From assembly GCA_943788505.1 (NCBI GenBank), contig CALSQR010000001.1, positions 1,240,001 through 1,304,000 on the forward strand: a DNA stretch of 64,000 bases, given 5' to 3'. This document shows positions 37,366 to 46,560 of this stretch, piece by piece. Position numbers and translations under genes: made by a program. The number at the start of each line of letters is the position of its first letter. Positions within the stretch are counted from its first letter, which is position 1. The notes beneath the pieces are model-generated. The model made no database searches and had not been told where the DNA came from. It worked only from the letters and a program-made list of their open reading frames with translations. The DNA is from an uncultured bacterium. GTDB lineage: Bacteria; Bacteroidota; Rhodothermia; Rhodothermales; UBA10348.

Positions 37366-40218
37366 CTAGAACTTCAGATTGAGGCCGAGGCTTACTTGCC
37401 TTGGGCCCATTACCCAGTCAGGTCTCGCGTAGAATTCGTCCAGGCTATTGAGGCCACCAATTTGGGCTCCTGTATTGCGGAACAGCTCTTTCTGGAGATC
37501 TTCGTCTACACGCCCAGTTGATGCATATACATTGTACTTGACCTCGGAGTCGAACAGGTTCTGGACCTGAACGAATACTTGAAGATCTTGCTGAACGAAT
37601 GAAGGGCGGTAATAAGCGCGCAAATCAGACCAGAATTGCATTGGCCTGTCCGCATTATTGTTCAACGTCGAGCGGACGAAGCCTCTAAGCGTTGTATACG
37701 GTTCTCCAGAGCGCAGGCGGTTCACGAGCGTCAACGTTACTCCTTCTACAGGCTCCACCGTCACAGTATTGTTGAACACGTGGCGTCGATCCCAATTCAG
37801 ACGAACCAGTGATAGAATCTCTTGGAGACCCGACTGGGCGCGTCCAAATGCTTCTCCCGGATCAGATGACGTGCCTTCAGCAAACTGAAGGGTGTAATCG
37901 AACGTCCAGGACAATTTCCCACCTGGCTGGTCAAATAGAGAAAACGTTACTCCACGGATCGTACCGTAGTCACGGTTGATCCATCGAATGGCATCATCCC
38001 CGGTTGGCGTCCGAAGAATTTCCTGACCCGTCAAGTTTCTAACATCTTTTGAGAAGATGGTCAATTCAAGCCCTATATCCTCCGCAAGTCCCTGCTGCAG
38101 GCCTACTTCGAAGGCCAGCGTCCGCTCGGGATCAAGCGATGCGTTTCCAAATTGATTGGAGCTGGAAGTCGGGTTGACTTCGTATTCAGGATTGGTGTAG
38201 AGCAGGCTTAATTGGGGAATCTGGAAAAACAGTCCTGCTGAGAAACGCATCACTCCTGTCGAGGAGATCGGGAAAGCGATGCCTAGACGAGGACTGAGCT
38301 GTATTTTTGCGGGTGCCTCTTTACGATTGGAGATCAACTCAGTAGGATTATCAGGATTGACCCGTTCCACATTCTGTGCCTGGCGCCAATCGAGAGGAAT
38401 CAGATAGTCTGGGTCGAAATAGTCAAAACGAATTCCGGCGTTAACGATCAGCCCTGTGTACTCCATTTTATCCTGGACATAGGCCGAAAACTCCTTCGGA
38501 TTAGCTTTTAGCGTGTTATCCGAAAAGACATCTGGAGAAATGCGAGGGAGGTTATTTGTGCGGGCTGACCGCTCGATGCCATAGGAACGGTTGTCCAATC
38601 CATGAAGACGAGCCATAACACCCATTTTCATCAAGTGAACGTTGTTCACCTGACTCGAGAAATCGGCTAGGATGGTATGTGTCTCCGTTAGCTGGTCATT
38701 GGTGTAGAGGTCATTTCCTGCCACTGCGAAGGCGTTTTGGCCGTTCAGGTTACTTTTCTGGCTCCATTGGTACTGTCCGTCGCCTTTACAGTCCAGGTTC
38801 TTAAGCTCATCAATTACTTTACAGTCGTACAGATACTGGTCCCATTTATCACGCAAATAGCTGTACGAGATGTTACCGAACGAGGTCGTACCAATCGTAT
38901 ATCGGTAACTGAGAATGTGTGTTTGACTTCCAAAGTACCCCGTGTTTATACCCCCGGGGACATACTTTAGACCGTGAACATAGGGATTTGTCTCTCCATC
39001 TTGGAGAAACAGATTGTATTCCAACTTGGCGGTGCCTGGGAGGTTGGCGATTACTGTCGTGTTCAAAGACAGCCGCTTGTTCTTGTTCATGTGAACGAAG
39101 TCGCCAGTACCTGTCGATTCGATATTCCAGAACTCAGGGTTAGATGCAGATGTTAACCCTGTTGAGGAGTCTGCCGGGCTGAACAGATCACGACCAAGCA
39201 AGCTGCCCTTGTTACCGAGGTAGCGGCCAGTCATTTGGATGCCAATACGGTTTTTCAGCAGGGGACCTCCGAACGATAGCTGCACATCCGTCAAATTATT
39301 AAAATCAGCAGCATCCGAATACGAAACCATTTCCGAAGAAAAGTCGGAAGCGGCTAATTGCGACCCGGGGCCATCATTACGCTGAACGAATTCTAGCTTT
39401 CGGTCTGATGCAATGGTTCCGAGATAGGTGAGAACACTTGCCGACCAAGTATCTGGCACATCTTTCGTCACAATATTGACGACACCGGATTGTGCTTGAC
39501 CATACTCGGCATTAAAAACACCGCTGATTACCTGCAAACTCGACACCATGTTCTGCTCTACTTCGAAAGCAGCCTGGTTATTAAATGCGTTGTTGATCGG
39601 GACTCCATTGACGAGGTAGGCTACCTCACCTGAACGCCCACCGCGAAATCGGCCGTCTACGACACCGGCTTGCAAGTTAATGGCATCACCGATACCCGTG
39701 ACTGGTAGGGCTTCCAACTGACTCGCGTCCATTACAGCCGTCGTGGTCGTACGGTCCATCTGAACAATTCCTCGCTCTGCCGTCACAACAATTTCTTCCC
39801 CTTCAAAAACCTCCTCGGCCATTTCGAAATCGACACGAGTTGTCTGGTCTATTTCGACTTTAACATCCGTCCGAACCTGAGATGAGAAACCAATAAAAGA
39901 TGCTCGTACTGCATACGTCCCTGGGCGGACGCGAATAATATTGTACTCACCGTTAAGGTCAGTCGCCGTCCCCTGTGTCGTACCATCGATAACTACGTTG
40001 ACGCCTGGAAGCGGGTCTCCCGTCAGTGCATCAACAACACGACCGGCAATCTTGCCGTAAATCATGTTGCTATCTGTGGCATCTGTCGACAACTCCGAGA
40101 CGGAGGCATGCGATGCGATGGCAATAAAAAAAGAAAGCCCTAGGAGGCTTACCCATTTCATGGTCCGGGTACGCACTGATCGCTGTAACATGTGGATTTC
40201 GATTCGGAAATGATTCAA
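37366..40218 (-). CDS. TonB-dependent receptor with carboxypeptidase-like N-terminal domain
   Basis: A 950-residue outer-membrane receptor. After the signal (FFIAIASHAS) there is a CarboxypepD-regulatory-like domain at about 50-135 (GKIAGRVVDALTGDPLPGVNVVIDGTTQGTATDLNGEY), then a plug domain (RTTTTAVMDASQLEALPVTGIGDAINLQAGV, FRGGRSGEVAYLVNGVPI) and a 22-strand-type barrel ending in SLGLNLKF. It imports or signals large ligands across the outer membrane using TonB. It lacks a SusD partner and instead is followed by a large exported protein and a PorV protein. The TTG at 40218 has a GGAG 6 bases upstream; ATGs at 40191 and 40161 are alternatives. A strong hairpin precedes the gene. Confidence 0.9.
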   Translation of the reverse strand: MNHFRIEIHMLQRSVRTRTMKWVSLLGLSFFIAIASHASVSELSTDATDSNMIYGKIAGRVVDALTGDPLPGVNVVIDGTTQGTATDLNGEYNIIRVRPGTYAVRASFIGFSSQVRTDVKVEIDQTTRVDFEMAEEVFEGEEIVVTAERGIVQMDRTTTTAVMDASQLEALPVTGIGDAINLQAGVVDGRFRGGRSGEVAYLVNGVPINNAFNNQAAFEVEQNMVSSLQVISGVFNAEYGQAQSGVVNIVTKDVPDTWSASVLTYLGTIASDRKLEFVQRNDGPGSQLAASDFSSEMVSYSDAADFNNLTDVQLSFGGPLLKNRIGIQMTGRYLGNKGSLLGRDLFSPADSSTGLTSASNPEFWNIESTGTGDFVHMNKNKRLSLNTTVIANLPGTAKLEYNLFLQDGETNPYVHGLKYVPGGINTGYFGSQTHILSYRYTIGTTSFGNISYSYLRDKWDQYLYDCKVIDELKNLDCKGDGQYQWSQKSNLNGQNAFAVAGNDLYTNDQLTETHTILADFSSQVNNVHLMKMGVMARLHGLDNRSYGIERSARTNNLPRISPDVFSDNTLKANPKEFSAYVQDKMEYTGLIVNAGIRFDYFDPDYLIPLDWRQAQNVERVNPDNPTELISNRKEAPAKIQLSPRLGIAFPISSTGVMRFSAGLFFQIPQLSLLYTNPEYEVNPTSSSNQFGNASLDPERTLAFEVGLQQGLAEDIGLELTIFSKDVRNLTGQEILRTPTGDDAIRWINRDYGTIRGVTFSLFDQPGGKLSWTFDYTLQFAEGTSSDPGEAFGRAQSGLQEILSLVRLNWDRRHVFNNTVTVEPVEGVTLTLVNRLRSGEPYTTLRGFVRSTLNNNADRPMQFWSDLRAYYRPSFVQQDLQVFVQVQNLFDSEVKYNVYASTGRVDEDLQKELFRNTGAQIGGLNSLDEFYARPDWVMGPRQVSLGLNLKF

Positions 40219-40288
40219 GTGGATCTCCCTTGGCTCCTATCATCCACGACGTGCAGCCAGGGCCCACATACTCTCACAAGACATAGAT

Positions 40289-40318
40289 CGGGTCGGGGTA
40301 CGGTAGTACCCCGACCCG
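40289..40318. terminator. 13-base-pair perfect hairpin between the CBM9-like gene and the TonB operon
   Basis: CGGGTCGGGGTAC at 40289-40301 pairs completely with GTACCCCGACCCG at 40306-40318 around a GGTA loop. On the minus strand it begins 21 bases after the stop of the CBM9-like gene. No run of U follows it on either strand, so it is either a terminator needing help or a stabilising/processing hairpin that separates the two transcription units. Confidence 0.6.
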
Positions 40319-40338
40319 TCTATTACACAATATGATGC

Positions 40339-42624
40339 CTACTTGATAAGCATCATCATTTTCGTCGAAACATACCCATCTCCTGCCTGGAGGCGGTAGA
40401 TATACGTTCCGGAAGCAAGCTGGCTGGCATCGAACTGAATTGAATGCTTACCAGTGTTCATCGTCTGGTTGTTGACCAACGTAGCGACTTTCTGTCCCAA
40501 GACGTTGTAGACCGTCAGATTGACATTTCCTGCTGCAGGCAGCGAGAATTCAATGCTCGTAGACGGGTTGAACGGGTTAGGATAGTTCTGCTGCAGAGCA
40601 TACTCAGCAGGCAGCGCTTCGTCTTCGTTAGCCACACCGATAACCGCGGAGCCGGCAAAAGCAACTGCCAACCACTGCGAAGGGGTATTCCACCAAGCAT
40701 TGTTGGCGCTAGGTTTCGTGCTCCACTGAACCTGCGTGGTACGAGGATTCTCGATGGCAGGATCATCTCCATCATTGATCGCGATGTTGAACGGCACAAC
40801 CGTTACAGCATCCGCTGAAGGAGGTGTAAAGATGTCATCACCCGATGTAGAGAATACAAAGTCAGCGAACGTAAACACGGTCAGGAATTTGTACCCAATT
40901 GGAGCACCAGCATCATCCGAGAGGATGTCCATAACTGTTGCACCGCCCGTGGCTTCTCCTTCACCTGTATCAGGTGAGCCCGTTGTAATGAACGTGCTTG
41001 TTGACGTTGGATCTAGGTTGGACTCGTCGCCCAGCCATGATATGCGCACCTGATAGTCTGGTGTCGCTCCGCGCAGGTATGCTCCGTGTGGTGCCCCTGC
41101 AAGAATCGACCCTCCTGCGTCACGCACTTCGTAGGCCCCCCATCCGAGTTCTACACTGTCATAGCCCCACGCGGTTCCGCCCGGATTATCACCGGTACCA
41201 GGATGGAAAGCTAGGACATCATCCTTGACCTCACCATATACGTATAGCTCATTGTTCGTACGGTTGAAACCGACTTTGAACATACCAGAGACATCGGCAG
41301 GGTCTGTTGGAAGCGTTCCTTCAGCAGCACGCCAATGGGAAGGATCAACCATAAATGGAATTGTTTTTCCAGGGAAACCGTCATCAGAGACGACCCCACC
41401 ACCTACGTTGTTGTAGATCGCATCAGAACCGGCATCGTCAACTTCAATAACGTAGGCCTGCTCTACCATGTCCGTGTTTTCAACCCTTCCTGAGCTGGCA
41501 GATACATCCGTGTTGGCGACGCCAAACAGGTTTGTTGTTGCTACTGCATAGTTGACAGGCAGTGGCAGGAGGGATGAGTGAGGAATCTGGAAATCATGCT
41601 TGATTTCGAAGGAATCTGCGTTGAAAGCAACCGTTCCTAATACCGCAACGTCTCCTGCGTCGATACGAGCCATTGTGATAGGGTCTTCGTCAACATAGAC
41701 GTTGTACCCACCGTACTCATCGCTGTGCGTCCAGGAAATAAGGTTGGAAGCACCATCAGTTGAGAAGGATACCCCACTCATAGCGGAAGGAGCTTGGACA
41801 GCTGAGCTAAGATCAGTGCTTGCAGAACCGAAATACACATCATCCATCATGACCGGGCCACCAGCTGGGTAAGCAGCAGGAGCATTCCAGTCGAAGTGCA
41901 CGGTCAAGCCGCGAACACCGTTCCATTCAAATTCCTGCCAGTTGGGGTCGACAGCACCTTGAGGAGTACCTGCAGTACCACCCCATCCGTAACCAGACCA
42001 TCCACCAACATATTCCCAGTGCATTGCAAGGGGATCCAGTGGGGTTGCCAACGCTGTTCCGTCAACATTTTTCCCAGCTTGAGCTGAATCTTGTGCAGCA
42101 GCGGTGCTTGGTGGAAGTGGAATGGCCAAATCGTGCCACTGTCCATCGCGGTATTCGTTTGGAATAAACCACTTCAGGCGGCCTTCCCTATTGTCCGTGA
42201 CGTCGTTTCCATTTGTACGGTCAAAGATGGTGAGTGCCAGGCAGTCAAATGTAGTTTCCTGGCAACCGGCCTGGTTTGCCATGACTGGATCAACAAAGAG
42301 CTTCAGATAGAGCGTAGCTCCACCTTCGGCAACCGTTTCACCAACCATGGAGCTCATGTCAACGCCAACTGCACCGTCCCAGCGAAAGCCCGGGGCAGCC
42401 CATCCGCCATACGCGAAACTAGCTACAGTATTGGATGCATCAGCCGGGTCTGCGACATTAGTACCGTCAAAAAATGGCACTAGGACGTTTTTTCCTTCCA
42501 CGAAAACGATGAATTCATCGCCTAGGTCTAGCTGGTCCTGCGCAGTTGCTGTCATGGGCAATGCCATGACGAGTAGAAGCAGGGCCAGCATAAAGTGACC
42601 GATTGTGGTAACTCTTGTGGTCAT
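40339..42624 (-). CDS. T9SS-exported CBM9/DOMON-like glycan-binding protein
   Basis: A 761-residue protein with signal peptide to residue 28 (MTATAQ). Residues 30-275 look like a jelly-roll carbohydrate-binding region, followed by a fibronectin-like segment (NLISWTHSDEYGGYNVYVDEDP, about 300-325). Residues 395-650 resemble CBM9 (family 9 binding modules; ELYVYGEVKDDVLAFHPGTG ... WGYDSVELGWGAYEVRDAGG). The last 80 residues are a textbook T9SS sorting domain (YPNPFNPSTSIEFSLPAAG ... YNVLGQKVATLVNNQ). A strong AAGGAGG ribosome site lies 5-12 bases before the ATG. No glycosidase motif is seen, so binding of surface glycan is the likeliest role. Two LacI-type operator-like sites lie upstream, linking it to the GH3/symporter locus. 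Confidence 0.8.
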   Translation of the reverse strand: MTTRVTTIGHFMLALLLLVMALPMTATAQDQLDLGDEFIVFVEGKNVLVPFFDGTNVADPADASNTVASFAYGGWAAPGFRWDGAVGVDMSSMVGETVAEGGATLYLKLFVDPVMANQAGCQETTFDCLALTIFDRTNGNDVTDNREGRLKWFIPNEYRDGQWHDLAIPLPPSTAAAQDSAQAGKNVDGTALATPLDPLAMHWEYVGGWSGYGWGGTAGTPQGAVDPNWQEFEWNGVRGLTVHFDWNAPAAYPAGGPVMMDDVYFGSASTDLSSAVQAPSAMSGVSFSTDGASNLISWTHSDEYGGYNVYVDEDPITMARIDAGDVAVLGTVAFNADSFEIKHDFQIPHSSLLPLPVNYAVATTNLFGVANTDVSASSGRVENTDMVEQAYVIEVDDAGSDAIYNNVGGGVVSDDGFPGKTIPFMVDPSHWRAAEGTLPTDPADVSGMFKVGFNRTNNELYVYGEVKDDVLAFHPGTGDNPGGTAWGYDSVELGWGAYEVRDAGGSILAGAPHGAYLRGATPDYQVRISWLGDESNLDPTSTSTFITTGSPDTGEGEATGGATVMDILSDDAGAPIGYKFLTVFTFADFVFSTSGDDIFTPPSADAVTVVPFNIAINDGDDPAIENPRTTQVQWSTKPSANNAWWNTPSQWLAVAFAGSAVIGVANEDEALPAEYALQQNYPNPFNPSTSIEFSLPAAGNVNLTVYNVLGQKVATLVNNQTMNTGKHSIQFDASQLASGTYIYRLQAGDGYVSTKMMMLIK

Positions 42625-42694
42625 GTTTTCCTCCTTTCGGATTTTATAGTCAATATCGCACTCAAACGCTCGTCAACGGGGTAATGACGGCATC

Positions 42695-42706
42695 GGAAAC
42701 GGTTCC
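42695..42706. promoter_or_regulatory. Secondary operator-like palindrome upstream of the CBM9-like gene
   Basis: GGAAACGGTTCC is close to a symmetric LacI-family operator (arms GGAA/TTCC around a CG-containing centre). It lies about 70 bases before the CBM9-like start and 35 bases from the better-supported TGAAAAGGTTTTCAG site. It could bind a different regulator or be chance. Confidence 0.35.
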
Positions 42707-42740
42707 AAATTCCTTCAAAATTTTATTCTGAAAGATGTCA

Positions 42741-42755
42741 TGAAAAGGTTTTCAG
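42741..42755. promoter_or_regulatory. Putative LacI-family operator upstream of the CBM9-like gene
   Basis: TGAAAAGGTTTTCAG is a near-perfect inverted repeat (arms TGAAAA/TTTTCA). The identical 15 bases occur in front of the LacI-family regulator at 49885. It lies 117 bases upstream of the CBM9-like start codon, in the only sizeable gap of the locus. Confidence 0.65.
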
Positions 42756-42770
42756 GAGTACGTAGTAAAG

Positions 42771-44987
42771 TTATGTGATTTCTCGTCTTGAAGCAAGGCA
42801 GATGTTCGTGAGAACGAACTCCACCTCTTGCCCCCCAACAAGAACAGAAAAAGCCCCTGGCTCAACGATTCGCTCGTTTGCCATGCTGATGAACGAAAGT
42901 GCCTCATATGGCAATTTCAGATCAATTTTTGTGGACTCGCCGGCATCTAGCCATCGAGTCTCGAATCCGGCGAGTCGCTTGACTTCTGGAGTAATACTAG
43001 CAAAGTGGTCACGAACGAATACCAGGACATTCTCTCTGGCAGCTCGCTGCCCTGTATTTGTGACCGAAAATGAAACAGAGACACTTTCGGAAGACACTGC
43101 AACGTCCGGTCTCGAGTATTGGAATCGAGAATACGATAGACCGTGTCCAAATTCCCATGCCGGCCTGACGCCATTCATGGAGTATTCCTGAGCTACTCCA
43201 TAATCTGCTCCCACTTTATCTGCCCATTTGTGATCGTGTGTAAAAAACACAGATCCCGAATGGGGGAAGGTAAAAGGCAGTCGACCAGAGGGGGAAATTT
43301 GACCAGAAAGTATAGCTGACAAGGCTTGCCCTGAAAACGGTCCTGGCTGTCCCGCCCAAAAGACTGCAGAAACGAACTCTTGTATGCCAGAAAGCATTCT
43401 CGGTCGCCCTGCAAAAAAAACCAGGATGACGGGCTTGCCGGTTTCGATGGCTTCGGCAATGATGGTTTGCTGGTCCGCTGCAAGATTGAGTTCATCGATG
43501 TCGCCTGGCTTTTCAACGGAAGGATGTTCGCCAATGCATACAACAACGGCATCGCAATCGACCTCTGCATCAACAACATCAAAATTTTGGTTCAACGCCA
43601 TTCGCACCGTTTGCAATCGGTCGGGATAGGCTGCCTCATCTGCACCTTGCCACGTATAACTCCATGCACCATGGATCATGGCCAAGGAATCAGCAGCAGG
43701 ACCTTTCAACAAAAGACGCGCTCTAGGATTGAGCGGTAAGATGTCGTTCTTGTTTTGCAGCAGCACAATGGATTCTACGGCGGCTCTGAAACTCAATTCA
43801 TCCTGTTTCTCGGTTCTGGATATTTCTGGAGAGCGATTTCCATATCGGCCTACCGGCTTTCCTCCCACTCCAGCTTCTTCATCGTCGGCACTGTGCGCTT
43901 TAATCTCCTGTAATAGCCCACATTTAAATTTGAGGTCGAGAATTCTGCGAACCGATGAATCGATACGCTCTTCTGTCACCGATCCAGACTCAACCAGTTC
44001 AACAAGGAGTTGACTGAATTCTGTCGTGAACGGGGTCATGCTCATGTCGAGCCCGGCATCAATCGCCATCTGAATAGCCTGCTTACTGTCCGACGCAACC
44101 CGGTGCACCGTATGCAGCTTCTGCACATCCTCCCAATCCGAGATGATTACACCGTTGAAGCAAAGTTCTTCTCGCAAAAGGGTAGATAAGAGGGCGAAAT
44201 TTGAGTGAACCGGTACCCCGTTGATTTCACCCGAGTTGACCATAATACTGGCAACGCCTACATCAATTGCTTCTTGAAATGGCGGTAGATACAGTTGACG
44301 CAGAATCCGCTGGGGAATAAATGTCGGTGTGCGGTCCCTTCCCGTAGGCGCCTGCCCATAGCCAATAAAATGCTTGGCGCATCCGGCAATGTATTGCTCC
44401 GTTTCTTGAAGTCCCCGAATGTACTCCGAGCCAAGCTCGCTGACGATAAAAGGATCCTCCCCAAACGTCTCGGAGAATCTGGACCACATCGGATGTCGAC
44501 CTAAGTCAAGTACCGGGCTGAAATTCCAAAACGTACCGTTTTGAGTTAGTTCACGGGCTGTTTCCCGTCCAATTTCCCGAACTAATTCCCTATTCCAGGT
44601 AGCCCCCAGATTTAGGTTTTGGGGGTAAAGGGTCGCATCGGTGGTATATCCGCATCCATGTACAGCATCGATTCCATACAGAATCGGAATGCCTAGTCGT
44701 GTCTCGGAGCGAGCCACCTGCTGAATCTCTCCAATCAGAGCACGCCACTGTTCTCGTGACATGGCTTGATTGAAAACGTTCAAAAAAGAGCCAACATGGT
44801 CTTCCACCAAGGCCTTTCTAAGCTTTACAGAGTCCAGAGCGACCTGATCGCCTTTCTCGTTCTGCCCTACACTGATCGCTTGCAGGGTCAATTGCGTCAT
44901 CTGACCCACTTTCTCCCGAAGTGTCATTCTAGACAGCAAGTCATCGGTGACGGCAGAGACCGTTTCCTGCCTGGTTGTTACTTGCAT
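42771..44987 (-). CDS. Cytoplasmic GH3 beta-glucosidase
   Basis: A 738-residue glycoside hydrolase family 3 enzyme without a signal peptide. The N-terminal barrel has LTLREKVGQMTQLTLQ-like opening, GIPILYGIDAVHG at 99-111, KHFIGYGQAPTGRDRT at 205-220 and the catalytic nucleophile Asp284 in VIISDWEDVQKLH. The second alpha/beta domain and the C-terminal fibronectin-III domain (SVTNTGQRAARENVLVFVRD) are complete. It should release glucose from beta-glucosides in the cytoplasm. It follows the symporter by 7 bases, so import and hydrolysis are coupled. It is about 50 percent similar by eye to the exported GH3 two genes upstream, suggesting duplication with loss or gain of the signal peptide. Confidence 0.93.
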   Translation of the reverse strand: MQVTTRQETVSAVTDDLLSRMTLREKVGQMTQLTLQAISVGQNEKGDQVALDSVKLRKALVEDHVGSFLNVFNQAMSREQWRALIGEIQQVARSETRLGIPILYGIDAVHGCGYTTDATLYPQNLNLGATWNRELVREIGRETARELTQNGTFWNFSPVLDLGRHPMWSRFSETFGEDPFIVSELGSEYIRGLQETEQYIAGCAKHFIGYGQAPTGRDRTPTFIPQRILRQLYLPPFQEAIDVGVASIMVNSGEINGVPVHSNFALLSTLLREELCFNGVIISDWEDVQKLHTVHRVASDSKQAIQMAIDAGLDMSMTPFTTEFSQLLVELVESGSVTEERIDSSVRRILDLKFKCGLLQEIKAHSADDEEAGVGGKPVGRYGNRSPEISRTEKQDELSFRAAVESIVLLQNKNDILPLNPRARLLLKGPAADSLAMIHGAWSYTWQGADEAAYPDRLQTVRMALNQNFDVVDAEVDCDAVVVCIGEHPSVEKPGDIDELNLAADQQTIIAEAIETGKPVILVFFAGRPRMLSGIQEFVSAVFWAGQPGPFSGQALSAILSGQISPSGRLPFTFPHSGSVFFTHDHKWADKVGADYGVAQEYSMNGVRPAWEFGHGLSYSRFQYSRPDVAVSSESVSVSFSVTNTGQRAARENVLVFVRDHFASITPEVKRLAGFETRWLDAGESTKIDLKLPYEALSFISMANERIVEPGAFSVLVGGQEVEFVLTNICLASRREIT

Positions 44988-44994
44988 GGCATCA

Positions 44995-46560
44995 TTATAA
45001 AAAGAACCCGACTACTACCAAGGTGATGGCTAGTACTCCGGCTGATTGATAGCGGTAATTCAGATACCACGGTACTGAGGAGAGGGCCACGGATTCTTCC
45101 CGGAAGAGATCCGCTGACCACACTAGATCCCGCGTTGATTCGTCCGGAGGATCTGTGGCCAAACTGACGCCGACGATGACGCCACAGCAAAGCAGGAAAA
45201 GAAGCGGTGCGATATACAAAAAATGAAGGTCGATTGGTGCGAAAAGGAGAATAATGGCGGCGATGAATCCGGTCATTAGGCCGGCGAAGGATCCCGAGCC
45301 ATTCGCTCTCGGCCAAAATATCCCGAGGATGAAGCAGGCAACGACCGGAGGCGTGATATAGGCGAGCACTCCTTGGAGATACTGCCATAACGACGGAAAT
45401 CGGGCAATCTGCGGAGCCCACATGGCCCCCAAGATCATCACGACTCCTGTGGCAATCCGTCCAGTCATGACCAACTTGCGGCTACTCAAATTTGGTTTGA
45501 GCTTTTTGACCCAATCCATGGTCACTAACGTTGAAACAGCGTTTAGCGTTGAATCCAGACTGGACATGATGGCCGCAATGAGGGCGATAAGGATGAGCCC
45601 CCTAATACCTACAGGTAGTAGGTCAAAAATCATGGTGGGATAAACTAGGTCTCCTTTCGGCAAGTCAGGATACAAAACACGTGCGAAAATCCCGGGGAAG
45701 ACCATTATGAACAGCACAGGGATCTTAAGTAAGCCGGCCAATAGAGCACCCCTTCTACCTTCATCCAGATTTTTCGCCGCAAGTGTTCTCTGAACCATGT
45801 ACTGGTTGCTGCACCAGAAATAGATTCCCAAGAGAGGTAACCCGGTAATTAGGCCGAGCCACGGTAATGATGGATCATCTAGAGGCTGAATGAGGCTCAA
45901 TTCTCGGTCGGTGGTAACGGCTCGCACTGCGTCCCATGAACCCACCTTATCCCATGCGAGCCAAGCGATGAGCGTCGAACCGAAAATCAGAAGCACGGCC
46001 TGAATAGCATCCGTATAAACAACAGCCTTTAGCCCTCCTGTAATAGTATACGCTCCTGCCAATAGGGCCAAAACTGACGTGATTTGCCAGAGAGGGACGT
46101 TTGGAAGAACCAACTGGACCACGATTCCGCCGGCGTAGAGTGCACCTGCCGTTTCAAGTAGCACATTCCCAGTGATTGTGATCCCTGACATGTAAAACCG
46201 AGACCGCTGATCAAAGCGTCGTTCTAGAAACTCAGGAAGCGTGTAAATCTTGGTCCGTAAATAGAACGGAAGAAAAAACACGATAAAGAAGATGAGCACA
46301 ACAACGGCAAACCACTCGTAGTTAAATACAGCGATTCCGGTTGTGTATGCATCCCCAGCCAGTCCAATCAGCGTACTGGAAGAAACGTTAGAGGCGAAAA
46401 GAGACAGACCGATGAGCGGCCAGGTTAACGAGCGCCCTGCCAAGAAATAATCTTCTTCCGTATCAGTTCGTCTCGAAACCCAGAACCCGATTCCAATAAT
46501 CACCAGCAAATAGAGGCCGATTACAACGACATCGATTACGTCTAGAGTGAATGAAGTCAT
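44995..46560 (-). CDS. Sodium:solute symporter (SSS family), probable sugar importer
   Basis: A 521-residue inner-membrane protein with about 13-14 helices. It begins with DVIDVVVIGLYLLVIIGIGFWVSRRTDTEEDYFLAGRSL, and has the SSS signature regions FASNVSSSTLIGLAGDAYTTGIAVFNYEW and LIALIAAIMSSLDSTLNAVSTLVTMDW. These match the SGLT/vSGLT group, which couples sodium to uptake of glucose, galactose or other solutes. Its ATG overlaps the stop of the upstream GH3 by four bases (ATGA), and another GH3 follows 7 bases later. This context points to glucose or short beta-glucosides as substrate. There is an odd, longer C-terminal part with extra helices. Confidence 0.92.
   Translation of the reverse strand: MTSFTLDVIDVVVIGLYLLVIIGIGFWVSRRTDTEEDYFLAGRSLTWPLIGLSLFASNVSSSTLIGLAGDAYTTGIAVFNYEWFAVVVLIFFIVFFLPFYLRTKIYTLPEFLERRFDQRSRFYMSGITITGNVLLETAGALYAGGIVVQLVLPNVPLWQITSVLALLAGAYTITGGLKAVVYTDAIQAVLLIFGSTLIAWLAWDKVGSWDAVRAVTTDRELSLIQPLDDPSLPWLGLITGLPLLGIYFWCSNQYMVQRTLAAKNLDEGRRGALLAGLLKIPVLFIMVFPGIFARVLYPDLPKGDLVYPTMIFDLLPVGIRGLILIALIAAIMSSLDSTLNAVSTLVTMDWVKKLKPNLSSRKLVMTGRIATGVVMILGAMWAPQIARFPSLWQYLQGVLAYITPPVVACFILGIFWPRANGSGSFAGLMTGFIAAIILLFAPIDLHFLYIAPLLFLLCCGVIVGVSLATDPPDESTRDLVWSADLFREESVALSSVPWYLNYRYQSAGVLAITLVVVGFFL

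Noticed and set aside
44770-44783. TTGAAAACGTTCAA, an operator-like palindrome
   Set aside because: It lies well inside the cytoplasmic GH3 coding region and differs from the shared TGAAAAGGTTTTCA element; codon choice explains it.
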